Source: Candidatus Equimonas faecalis | GTDB taxonomy: Bacteria > Bacteroidota > Bacteroidia > Bacteroidales > Bacteroidaceae | Assembly: GCA_018066245.1 (NCBI GenBank) | Contig: JAGHRT010000021.1 | Coordinates: forward strand, 62,001-126,000 | DNA length: 64,000 nucleotides | Direction: 5' to 3' | Shown: one piece after another, positions 28,289 through 36,961 of the stretch | Numbering within the stretch: the first letter of the stretch is position 1 | Layout of the letters: the number at the start of each line of letters is the position of its first letter | Notes under the pieces: generated by a model | Seen by the model: the letters and a program-made list of their open reading frames with translations, nothing else | Databases searched by the model: none | Told to the model about the DNA's origin: nothing | Program-made: the position numbers and the translations under genes

Positions 28289-29554
28289 TCAGCGAATAAT
28301 GGTGGCTTCGCGGTCGGGTCCTACGCTGATGATGCGAATGGGCACCTGCAGTTCACGTTCCAGAAAGGCCACATAGTCGGCGAAGGCCTTGGGGAACTGC
28401 TTCTCGCTACGCAAGTCGGTAAGCGGTGTCAGCCAGCCGGGAAGGTCCGTATAGACAGGTTGCCAGCCCTCGGTGTCGTAAGGCATCGTGGTGGTCTGCT
28501 TGCCGTTCTTTTCGTAAGCGGTGCACACGCGTATGGTGTCAAAGGTGTCCAGCACGTCGCCTTTCATCATCACGAGGTCGGTAACGCCGTTTATCATAAT
28601 GGCATATTTCAGGGCCACGAGATCAATCCATCCGCAACGGCGGTTGCGTCCGGTAACGGCTCCGTATTCATTACCGATGCGGCGAATTTCATTGCCCGTC
28701 TCGTCAAAGAGTTCCACGGGGAAGGGACCGGCTCCCACACGTGTGCTGTAAGCCTTGAAAATGCCGAACACGCGGCCTATGGAGCCGGGAGCTATGCCCA
28801 GGCCCGTACACACTCCTCCGCAGGTGGTGCTGCTGGAACTGACGAAAGGATAGGTGCCGTGGTCAATGTCCAGCAGGCTGCCCTGAGCACCCTCGGCCAG
28901 CACGCTCTTGCCCTCGGCAAGATAGGCATTGATTTCGATTTCCGTATCGGAAAGACGGAACTTGCGCATATACTCCACACCCTCCAACCACTCGCGCTCT
29001 TCCTCGGCAATGTCGAAGTCGGTGAAGTGCATGTCACTGAGAATTTGCAGGTGACGCTGCTTCAGGCGCTCATACTTGGCCATGAAGCCTTCTTCAATGT
29101 CGCCCACGCGCAGGCCTATGCGGGCGGCCTTGTCGCTATAGGTGGGGCCTATGCCCTTTCCCGTCGTGCCCACGGCGTTCTTGCCCTTGGCTGCCTCGTA
29201 GGCTCGGTCAAGCACACGGTGGGTGGGCAGTATGAGATGGGCCCGGCGGCTTATGTGAAGGCGGTCGGTGAGCGTGTAGCCAGCCGCTTCCAGCTCGTGG
29301 GCCTCCTTCATGAAGAGGTCAGGGGCTATTACGCAGCCGTTGCCGATGATATTCACCTTCGTCTCATCGAATATTCCGCTCGGAATACTGCGCAGCACAA
29401 ACTTCCTGCCTTCAAAAATAATTGTATGTCCGGCGTTGGGACCGCCTGCGAAGCGGGCCACCACATCGTACTTCGGGGTGAAAAAATCCACCACCTTGCC
29501 TTTGCCTTCGTCTCCGAAGACTATGCCCAAAAGGGCATCTACTTGTCCTTTCAT
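28289..29554 (-). CDS. purA: Adenylosuccinate synthetase
   Basis: LLGIVFGDEGKGKVVDFF, GPNAGHTI, GTTGKGIGPTYSDK; start at MKGQVDALLG. Confidence 0.95.
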   Translation of the reverse strand: MKGQVDALLGIVFGDEGKGKVVDFFTPKYDVVARFAGGPNAGHTIIFEGRKFVLRSIPSGIFDETKVNIIGNGCVIAPDLFMKEAHELEAAGYTLTDRLHISRRAHLILPTHRVLDRAYEAAKGKNAVGTTGKGIGPTYSDKAARIGLRVGDIEEGFMAKYERLKQRHLQILSDMHFTDFDIAEEEREWLEGVEYMRKFRLSDTEIEINAYLAEGKSVLAEGAQGSLLDIDHGTYPFVSSSSTTCGGVCTGLGIAPGSIGRVFGIFKAYSTRVGAGPFPVELFDETGNEIRRIGNEYGAVTGRNRRCGWIDLVALKYAIMINGVTDLVMMKGDVLDTFDTIRVCTAYEKNGKQTTTMPYDTEGWQPVYTDLPGWLTPLTDLRSEKQFPKAFADYVAFLERELQVPIRIISVGPDREATIIR

Positions 29555-29639
29555 TCTGACAAATGAGGTTATGAGGTTCTTCTTTTGGGCGAGTGTGGAA
29601 CAAAACACAAACAGCTCCACACTCCAACCCTTTATCCGT

Positions 29640-30656
29640 TTATTTAAACGACTTGTCGTTCCTAATGAGCCACTCGGCAATCTGCACGGCGTTCAGGGCG
29701 GCTCCCTTCTTGATTTGGTCGCTCACCAGCCACAAGGCCATGCCGCACGGGTTGCTTAAATCCTTGCGGATGCGCCCCACATATACGTCGTTGCAGCTTT
29801 CCAAAAACAGCGGCATGGGATATTTCCCCTTTTCGGGCTCGTCCATCAGTTGCAGGCCTTCGCCGTGGGCAATGGCCTCGCGCACCTCCTCCACAGTCAG
29901 GGGGGCGGCAGTTTCCACCCACAGGGCTTCGCTGTGGCAGCGCAGGGAAGGCACGCGCACGCACATGGCCGACACCTCGGCATCGGTGTGCATGATTTTC
30001 TTCGTCTCATGGTACATCTTCATCTCCTCCTTTGTGTAACCGTTGTCCGTAAACACATCAATCTGGGGGATGACGTTGAAGGCCAGCTGGTAGGCAAATT
30101 TCTCCACGGTTACTGGCTCGCCGTCCAGAGCCTGGCGGCTTTGCTTAAGGAGCTCCTCCATAGCCGCGGCACCCGCTCCGCTGGCAGCTTGGTAGCTGCT
30201 CACGTGCACACGCTTGATATGACTCAAATTCTCAATGGCCTGTAAGGCTACCACCATCATAATCGTGGTGCAGTTGGGATTGGCAATGATGCCGCGTGGG
30301 CGGTTGAGCGCATCAGCGGCATTGCATTCCGGCACCACCAGAGGCACGTCCGCGTCCATGCGGAAAGCGCTGCTGTTGTCAATCATCACGGCTCCAAAAC
30401 GCGTAATGTCGTCGGCATATTCCCTGGACACGCTTGCGCCGGCCGAAGTAAACACGATGTCCACGCCCTTGAAGTCCTCGGCGCCATGATGCAGCAGGCG
30501 CACGGGGATGTCCTTGCCCTTAAAATTGTAGAAGTGGCCTGCACTTCGGGCCGATCCGAACAGGAGCAGTTCATCAATTGGGAAATCACGCTCGGCCAAA
30601 GTACGCAGAAACTCCTGGCCCACGGCACCGCTGGCGCCTACTATTGCTACACGCAT
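29640..30656 (-). CDS. asd: Aspartate-semialdehyde dehydrogenase
   Basis: [48 protein letters not shown]. Confidence 0.95.
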   Translation of the reverse strand: MRVAIVGASGAVGQEFLRTLAERDFPIDELLLFGSARSAGHFYNFKGKDIPVRLLHHGAEDFKGVDIVFTSAGASVSREYADDITRFGAVMIDNSSAFRMDADVPLVVPECNAADALNRPRGIIANPNCTTIMMVVALQAIENLSHIKRVHVSSYQAASGAGAAAMEELLKQSRQALDGEPVTVEKFAYQLAFNVIPQIDVFTDNGYTKEEMKMYHETKKIMHTDAEVSAMCVRVPSLRCHSEALWVETAAPLTVEEVREAIAHGEGLQLMDEPEKGKYPMPLFLESCNDVYVGRIRKDLSNPCGMALWLVSDQIKKGAALNAVQIAEWLIRNDKSFK

Positions 30657-30684
30657 AATTTTGTATGTTTAGGATTTATTTGTC

Positions 30685-30772
30685 AATTCGCTAATTATCC
30701 AATTCGCTAATTATCCAATTCGCTAATTATCCAATTTGCTCATTTGTCAATTCGCTCATTCGCTCATTCACT
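30685..30772. repeat. 16-bp tandem array (unit aattcgctaattatcc), about 5 units
   Basis: AATT(C/T)GCT at 30685, 30701, 30717, 30733 and 30749: exact 16-bp period. Confidence 0.9.
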
Positions 30773-30885
30773 GCACAAAAATACGTTTTTTTTACCTGAT
30801 TACCAAACTGTCATGTGTGTTTTTTTTTTAATGGGCAATGAAGACCCCTGCAAGACGCTCATTTGCGAAGTGAAGGTGAAAAGAG

Positions 30886-30940
30886 AGCGAATTAGCGAAT
30901 GAGCAAATTAGTAAATGAGCTCATTCACTGTTCACATTCT
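30886..30940. repeat. Inverted-orientation 16-bp units (agcgaattagcgaatg agcaaattagtaaatg)
   Basis: Reverse-complement relatives of the 30685 array, same intergenic region. Confidence 0.75.
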
Positions 30941-30989
30941 ACATGAGCACCCGTGTAACCGAGTTTTTCGTGAATCAAGGGGGCGTGAT

Positions 30990-32108
30990 TCATTTGCTAA
31001 ACGATTCACGGAATTGCGTCAGGAGTGCTTCGGCGCAGCGCCGGGCTGCTCCTGGGCCTCCCAGACGGTGGCGAAGGAGGGTGTAGCCCTGCAACTGAGC
31101 TTCACGCTGGGGGCCTCCGGGCAGTATGGCTTCCAGATGGCGGCGGATGCAGTCGGGATGCGTGTCGGAGGCTATGAGTTCGGGGATGATTTCCTGCCCG
31201 CAAATGAGGTTGGGCAGGGTGATGAAGGGTACTTTCAGCAGGCGGCGTCGCACCCATAGGGCAAGTGCCCCGCCCCATACGTAATAGCACGCCACCTGGG
31301 GCACGCCGAACAGGGCCGTCTCAAGCGTTGCGGTGCCCGACGTAACGAGGGCGGCGGTGGCCTGGCTCAGCAGGCGGAAGGTCTGTCCCTCCACGATCTC
31401 GGCTTCGGGGCACAGGGTCTCATAGAGAGCACGGGGCTGCGAGGGGGCGGCGGCCACTGCTATTCGGTAGCCTCGGGCCGCGAAGGGGCGGGCGGCCTGA
31501 TACATTCGCCTGAGGTTGCCTTTGATTTCTGCCGTGCGCGACCCTGGCAGCAGGGCTATGACGGGGGCGGCGGCTTCCGGGGGCGGCGGCGTGTATTGGG
31601 CTATCTCGTCGACGGAGGGGTTGCCTACGTAGGTGATGGGGCAGTGGTGCTTGTCCTGATAGAAGGGAATTTCAAAGGGGAGTATGGAGAAAATGTGGCT
31701 GACGTAGCGGCGGATTTGCTTGACTCGTCCTTCTTTCCACGCCCATGCCTTGGGCGCAATATAATAAAATGCGGGGCAGAGGGCTTCGTCGTGGACGTAT
31801 TTGGCCATTTTGAGGTTGAAACCCGGGTAATCCACGAGGATGACGCAATCGGGCTGCCACTGGCGGATGGCGATGCGGCATTCTTTCAGTCCGCGCAGAA
31901 TGGTGCGCAGATGGAGCGCCACCTGAATGAATCCCATATAGGCGAGCGTGCTGTAGTGGCGCAATGGGGGTACGCCTGCTGCCGCTGCCATTTCGTTGCC
32001 GCCGAAGAATCGGAACTCGGCCGTGGGGTCTTGTTGCCGGAGGGCGGCCATGAGATAGCTGGCATGGAGGTCGCCGCTGGCTTCGCCAGCTATGAGGAAG
32101 TATTTCAT
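30990..32108 (-). CDS. lpxB: Lipid-A-disaccharide synthase
   Basis: MKYFLIAGEASGDLHASYLMAAL; VDYPGFNLKMAKY; IALLPGSRTAEIKGNL. Confidence 0.95.
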   Translation of the reverse strand: MKYFLIAGEASGDLHASYLMAALRQQDPTAEFRFFGGNEMAAAAGVPPLRHYSTLAYMGFIQVALHLRTILRGLKECRIAIRQWQPDCVILVDYPGFNLKMAKYVHDEALCPAFYYIAPKAWAWKEGRVKQIRRYVSHIFSILPFEIPFYQDKHHCPITYVGNPSVDEIAQYTPPPPEAAAPVIALLPGSRTAEIKGNLRRMYQAARPFAARGYRIAVAAAPSQPRALYETLCPEAEIVEGQTFRLLSQATAALVTSGTATLETALFGVPQVACYYVWGGALALWVRRRLLKVPFITLPNLICGQEIIPELIASDTHPDCIRRHLEAILPGGPQREAQLQGYTLLRHRLGGPGAARRCAEALLTQFRESFSK

Positions 32109-32114
32109 GGCGTT

Positions 32115-32891
32115 TTACAGCACCTTCTGGAGGGGTTCGAGCAGACCGTAGGCGGTGCAGTCCAGCGTGGTGGGTACAATGGATATGTAGCCGTGGCTCA
32201 GGGCCCAGCGGTCGGTGTCTTCGGCTTCGGGTTCAAGGTTTCGGCTTTCGCCCACCAGCCAATAGTAGGGGCCTGCCCCACGCGGATCGCTGCGCTGCAC
32301 GAATTCGTTCTCCCAGCGGCACTGCCCCATGCGGCACACTTTCACGCCCAGGAATCGCTCTGCAACGGGGAAGTTGATGTTCAGACAAGTCAGGGGTGGC
32401 ATCCCTATGCTGATGGCCTTGAACATGAGGTCCACGATGTAGGGGCGCAGGGGCTCAAAGTCGGCATCGGGCCTGAGGTCGCACAGGGAGAAGGCCACGG
32501 CGGGATAGCCCTGCAAGGCGGCCTCAGTGGCTATGCCCATTGTGGCGCTGTAGTGGGTATTGACGGAGGCATTGTCGCCGTGGTTGATGCCTCCGATGAC
32601 GAGGTCGGGCACGCGCCCTTTGAGCAGGCGGTTGATAGCCAGTTTTACGCAATCGACCGGCGTTCCCGTGCAGGCATATACGCTCAATCCACGTCGGTGC
32701 GTTACGAGGCGCAGGCGTATGGGGAGGTCACAGGTGATTTTGCAGGCATTGCCCGAACGTGGCCCGTCAGGAGCCACCACGAGCAGGTCGGCCACGGGGC
32801 TGAGCACCTCAATGAGAAATTGCAGGCCGCGGGCTTGATAGCCATCATCGTTGGACAGGAGCAGAAAGGGTCTGGTGGACTTTTGCTTCAT
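32115..32891 (-). CDS. surE: 5'-nucleotidase SurE
   Basis: PFLLLSNDDGYQARGLQFL; VVAPDGPRSGNA; INHGDNAS. Confidence 0.95.
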   Translation of the reverse strand: MKQKSTRPFLLLSNDDGYQARGLQFLIEVLSPVADLLVVAPDGPRSGNACKITCDLPIRLRLVTHRRGLSVYACTGTPVDCVKLAINRLLKGRVPDLVIGGINHGDNASVNTHYSATMGIATEAALQGYPAVAFSLCDLRPDADFEPLRPYIVDLMFKAISIGMPPLTCLNINFPVAERFLGVKVCRMGQCRWENEFVQRSDPRGAGPYYWLVGESRNLEPEAEDTDRWALSHGYISIVPTTLDCTAYGLLEPLQKVL

Positions 32892-32917
32892 AGGTGTATA
32901 GGTATCTGTTTGGGCTG

Positions 32918-32925
32918 CAAAGTTA
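32918..32925 (-). promoter_or_regulatory. Candidate -7 box TAACTTTG (minus) for surE-lpxB
   Basis: caaagtta on + strand upstream of surE. Confidence 0.5.
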
Positions 32926-33019
32926 CTAAAAAATGCGGAATTTGCAGAATTTTAACCTTGTTTTGGCCGTTGATAGCCTAAAAAAAGTCAAAAGAGGGGG
33001 AGAATCGCATTTTTTTTCG

Positions 33020-33027
33020 TAACTTTG
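33020..33027 (+). promoter_or_regulatory. Candidate -7 box TAACTTTG for parAB
   Basis: About 20 nt upstream of the parA ATG. Confidence 0.5.
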
Positions 33028-33046
33028 CCGTGCTTATTCATACACA

Positions 33047-33817
33047 ATGGGAAAAATCATAGCTATTGCAAATCAAAAGGGCGGTGTGGGAAAAACGACC
33101 ACCGCGATAAACCTGGCGGCTTCACTGGCCACACTGGAAAAGAGCGTGCTGCTTGTTGACAGCGACCCGCAGGCCAATGCGTCCAGTGGCTTGGGCGTGG
33201 ACATAGGCAACGTAGAAACGAGTCTTTACGAGTGTCTGATAGACCCTCAAAAGGACATACGCGAGGCCATCTACGAGACGGACATTCCGAAGCTGGACGT
33301 GGCCGCATCGCATCCCAACTTGAAAGGAGCCGAAGTGGAACTGCTGCAGATGCCCAAGCGCGAATTTATCATGCGCGGCCTTCTGGAGCGCGTGCGTGCC
33401 GACTATGACTACATACTGATTGACTGCTCGCCGTCGCTGGGCATCATCACCGTGAACGCGCTGGCGGCTGCCGACAGCGTTGTGATACCCGTGCAGTGCG
33501 AATACTTTGCCCTGGAGGGCATCTCGCAGTTGCTCATGAGCATCCGGATGATAAAGAAGAAGCTCAACCCTGCCTTGGCCATTGAGGGTTTTCTGATGAC
33601 GATGTACAGCAAGCGGTACCGTCTGGCCAATCAGGTGGTGGACGATGTGAAGCGCCACTTCCAGGAACTCGTGTTCCGCACAGTTATCCATCGCAACGTA
33701 AAGCTGAGCGAAGCTCCTGGCCACGGCGTGCCCGTCATCCTCTACGATGCAGACAGTAGCGGCGCCGCCCAGCATCTGGCCTTGGCCAATGAAATCATAC
33801 AGAAAAACAACCCCTGA
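33047..33817 (+). CDS. parA: Chromosome partitioning ATPase ParA/Soj
   Basis: IIAIANQKGGVGKTTTAINLAASLA; VDSDPQANASSGLG. Confidence 0.95.
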   Translation: MGKIIAIANQKGGVGKTTTAINLAASLATLEKSVLLVDSDPQANASSGLGVDIGNVETSLYECLIDPQKDIREAIYETDIPKLDVAASHPNLKGAEVELLQMPKREFIMRGLLERVRADYDYILIDCSPSLGIITVNALAAADSVVIPVQCEYFALEGISQLLMSIRMIKKKLNPALAIEGFLMTMYSKRYRLANQVVDDVKRHFQELVFRTVIHRNVKLSEAPGHGVPVILYDADSSGAAQHLALANEIIQKNNP

Positions 33818-33822
33818 ACACT

Positions 33823-34716
33823 ATGACTGCAAAGAAGAAATATCCCGCTTTGGGACGTGGTCTCGACGCTCTGATTTCCACCGATGTCGTAGAGGTGGAA
33901 GGCAGCAGCAGTGTGGGCGAGGTGGACATCCACCTGATACACGCCAATCCCAATCAGCCACGCCGTGAGTTCGACCCGCAAGCCCTTGAAGAACTGGCCG
34001 AAAGCATCCGCCAGATAGGTATCATACAGCCCATTACGCTGAGAAAGCTGGATGACGGCACCTATCAGATTATTGCCGGTGAACGGCGATGGCGTGCCAG
34101 CCAACTGGCCGGCCTGACCAGCCTGCCTGCCTACATCCGCACCGCCGACGATGAGCGCATCATGCAGATGGCTCTCATTGAAAACATACAGCGTGAAGAC
34201 CTGAACGCCATAGAGGTGGCCATGGCCTACCAGAACATCATAGACCAGCAGCACATCACACAGGACGCGCTGGCCGAGAAAGTGGGAAAGAGCCGCGCAG
34301 CGGTGGCCAACAGCCTTCGCCTCCTGAAACTTCCCGCACAAGTGCAACTGGCTTTGCAAGACCACCGCATCGACCCTGGACACGCCCGAGCCATTCTGGC
34401 TGTGGCACAGCCCTCGGCGCAGGTGAAGCTGTTCCACGAGATAGTGGAGCACGGCTACAGCGTGCGGCAGGTGGAAGAAATGGCCAAGAACCTGAAGGAA
34501 GGCCGCGACGTGAAGAGTGGCAGCCATACCATACGCTCTGCCGGCCAAGGCAGCAGCCTCCCCGCCGAATACGAACCTTTGCGCGAACATCTGAGCAACT
34601 TTTTCGGCACTGCCGTGCAGATGAGCTGCAAGAAGGGCAAGGGTCGAATCACCATACCCTTCAACGACGAGGAGGAGCTCAGCCGCATCATCAACCTCTT
34701 TGACCATCTGCGCTGA
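33823..34716 (+). CDS. parB: ParB/Spo0J partition protein
   Basis: LGRGLDALIS; NPNQPRREFDPQALEELAESIRQIGIIQPI; GERRWRASQLAGL. Confidence 0.95.
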   Translation: MTAKKKYPALGRGLDALISTDVVEVEGSSSVGEVDIHLIHANPNQPRREFDPQALEELAESIRQIGIIQPITLRKLDDGTYQIIAGERRWRASQLAGLTSLPAYIRTADDERIMQMALIENIQREDLNAIEVAMAYQNIIDQQHITQDALAEKVGKSRAAVANSLRLLKLPAQVQLALQDHRIDPGHARAILAVAQPSAQVKLFHEIVEHGYSVRQVEEMAKNLKEGRDVKSGSHTIRSAGQGSSLPAEYEPLREHLSNFFGTAVQMSCKKGKGRITIPFNDEEELSRIINLFDHLR

Positions 34717-35552
34717 TGCGTGTGCGGATGGGTGTCATACTGGTTGTGGGGTGGACTGCCTTCATGGGCATAGTCCACGCTGTGTCTGTCGTACCGCAAG
34801 TACGGCAGAGGATGCAGATGTGTGGAGCAGGGATGCCCCTGGCCGCCGACAGCCTACACTACTCCGCCGACAGCCTACACTACTCCACCGACAGTTTGAA
34901 CTACTCCGCCGACAGTTTGAACTACTCCGCCGACAGTTTGCATTACTCCGCCGACAGTTTGAGCTACTCCGACAGCCTTATTTATCTGGAGGGAAGCGGG
35001 GAGAGAGTCCTCCTCACCAAGGACGACATCAAAGCCGCCACCTCCGCACCCAAGGCCCGGTTCACGCCCGACCCGCAACGGGCACTCTGGCTGTCCCTGC
35101 TCCTGCCGGGCGCAGGCCAAATCTACAACCGCAAATACTGGAAACTGCCCATCGTCTATGGTGGATTCCTGGGCTGCATCTATGCCTTTACTTGGAATCA
35201 GCAGATGTATCTGGACTACTCCCAAGCCTATCTTGACATCATGGACGACGATCCGAACACGAAAAGCTACGAGAGCATACTCCCGCCCACCTACGACATA
35301 GCCGCCAATACCGAAAGGCTCAAAAACCTCTTCAAAAAGAAAAAGGATTATTACAGGCGCTACCGCGACATCTCGGCCTTCTGCTTCGCCGGTGTCTATC
35401 TGCTCAGCGTCATCGATGCCTACGTGGACGCACAGCTCAGCGAGTTCAACATCAGCGAAGACCTTAGTATGCGCTTAGCCCCTTCCATTATCGAAAACGA
35501 CAACTACACAAAATCCCACAGCTACGGCGTAGGCTGTAGCCTGAACTTCTAA
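34716..35552 (+). CDS. DUF5683-like membrane protein with N-terminal 7-aa repeats
   Basis: DPQRALWLSLLLPGAGQIYNRKYWKLPIVYGGFLG; repeat block ADSLHYSADSLHYSTDSLNYSADSLNYSADSLHYSADSLSYS. Confidence 0.85.
   Translation: MRVRMGVILVVGWTAFMGIVHAVSVVPQVRQRMQMCGAGMPLAADSLHYSADSLHYSTDSLNYSADSLNYSADSLHYSADSLSYSDSLIYLEGSGERVLLTKDDIKAATSAPKARFTPDPQRALWLSLLLPGAGQIYNRKYWKLPIVYGGFLGCIYAFTWNQQMYLDYSQAYLDIMDDDPNTKSYESILPPTYDIAANTERLKNLFKKKKDYYRRYRDISAFCFAGVYLLSVIDAYVDAQLSEFNISEDLSMRLAPSIIENDNYTKSHSYGVGCSLNF
34845..34977. repeat. 21-bp tandem array within CDS (unit gccgacagtttgaactactcc), about 6 units
   Basis: Direct reading: near-identical 21-mers encoding ADSLNYS heptads. Confidence 0.95.
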
Positions 35553-35562
35553 AAAATACCGT

Positions 35563-36960
35563 ATGAAGAAAAAATTTCTATTCATCTGCATATTCTCACT
35601 CGCGTGTGGATTGACAATGCAAGCCCAAAACGTCGTTACCACCGCCGAGGACAACGAGGAAGAAGTATTCGAGGACGAAGAAGGCCCCGAAGACGATGAC
35701 GAAGAACCCACCGGAGATGACGAAACAGGCGGCGCGACCGTCAGCGTCATCGGCGGCGTGGAGCAGACCGAAGGCATGAACGCCAATATCGACAGCCTCC
35801 TGCATCAATGGCACGCGCAAAACCATATCGAACAGGGCACCGACAGCCGCGACCTCTACCCGGCCGAGCCAATCCTGGCCGATTCTGCCACCTACGCCGA
35901 GAGGCTTCGCCGTTTGCCCTTGGCCATGAACCTGCCCTACAACGACATTGTGAAACTCTACATTGAACAGTATGCCGGACGGCTCCGCCGCTCCGTAAGC
36001 TACATGCTTGGAGCCGGCAACTTCTACATACCCCTCTTTGAAGAAGCCCTCGATGCCCATGGCCTTCCTCTGGAACTGAAATATCTGCCCGTCATTGAGT
36101 CAGCCCTCAACCCCAACGCCGTCAGCCGGGTAGGGGCCACCGGCCTATGGCAGTTCATGCCCGCCACAGCCAAGCGCTACGGGCTCGAAATAAACTCCCT
36201 CACCGATGAGCGGCGCGACCCCATCAAATCCTCATGGGCGGCTGCACGCTACCTCAAGGAACTCTACGACATCTTCCAGGACTGGCCCCTCGTCATAGCC
36301 GCCTACAACTGCGGACCTACCAACGTGAACAAAGCCATCCACCGTGCCGGCGACACACGCGACTACTGGAAAATCTATCCCTACCTGCCCCGTGAGACAC
36401 GAGGCTACGTGCCCGCCTTCACAGCCGCCAACTACATCATGACATACTACTGCGAGCACGGCATACACCCCATGTCCGCCACACTGCCCGACGCCACCGA
36501 CACCGTACAGGTGAGCCGCGACCTCCATCTCCGGCAGGTGGCCGACCTCTGCCAGACCGACATTGAGGAACTCCGCGCCCTCAATCCCCAATACCGCCGT
36601 GACATCGTGCCCGGCCTCTGGCAGACCAGCACGCTCCGCCTTCCCCAGGAAGCCGTTGGCCGCTTCATAGCAGCAGGCGACAGCCTCTACGCACACCGCG
36701 CCGGAGAGTTGCTGCCACGCCAGAGCACCAACACCGTAAACGACACCTACGTACCCGCCCCCGCCCCCAAAGGCAGTGTCCGCCACGGCAAGCACAAAGC
36801 CCGCGACCGCAAGGGCCGCAGCCGTTACGCCACCGTGCGTCGCGGCGATACGCTGAGCAGCATTGCCCGCCGCCACGGTATTACCGTCAAGCAGCTCAAA
36901 CGCATAAACGGCATCAGCGGATCCAACATCCGCGCAGGAAAAAAACTCAGGGTAAAATAA
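35563..36960 (+). CDS. Lytic transglycosylase with C-terminal LysM (MltD-like)
   Basis: ESALNPNAVSRVGATGLWQFMPATAKRYGL; C-terminal RYATVRRGDTLSSIARRHGITVKQLKRINGI. Confidence 0.92.
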   Translation: MKKKFLFICIFSLACGLTMQAQNVVTTAEDNEEEVFEDEEGPEDDDEEPTGDDETGGATVSVIGGVEQTEGMNANIDSLLHQWHAQNHIEQGTDSRDLYPAEPILADSATYAERLRRLPLAMNLPYNDIVKLYIEQYAGRLRRSVSYMLGAGNFYIPLFEEALDAHGLPLELKYLPVIESALNPNAVSRVGATGLWQFMPATAKRYGLEINSLTDERRDPIKSSWAAARYLKELYDIFQDWPLVIAAYNCGPTNVNKAIHRAGDTRDYWKIYPYLPRETRGYVPAFTAANYIMTYYCEHGIHPMSATLPDATDTVQVSRDLHLRQVADLCQTDIEELRALNPQYRRDIVPGLWQTSTLRLPQEAVGRFIAAGDSLYAHRAGELLPRQSTNTVNDTYVPAPAPKGSVRHGKHKARDRKGRSRYATVRRGDTLSSIARRHGITVKQLKRINGISGSNIRAGKKLRVK

Positions 36961-36961
36961 A

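Noticed and set aside
28220-29566. 448-aa plus-strand ORF
   Set aside because: Antisense shadow of purA; no recognisable motif.
31596-32981. 461-aa plus-strand ORF
   Set aside because: Antisense to lpxB and surE, which have clear family motifs; the translation is low-complexity Gly/Ala/Val/His typical of shadow ORFs.
33047-34716. Possible parS sites near parAB
   Set aside because: I did not find a convincing GTTtCACGTGgAAC-like 16-mer by eye; a pattern search would be needed.
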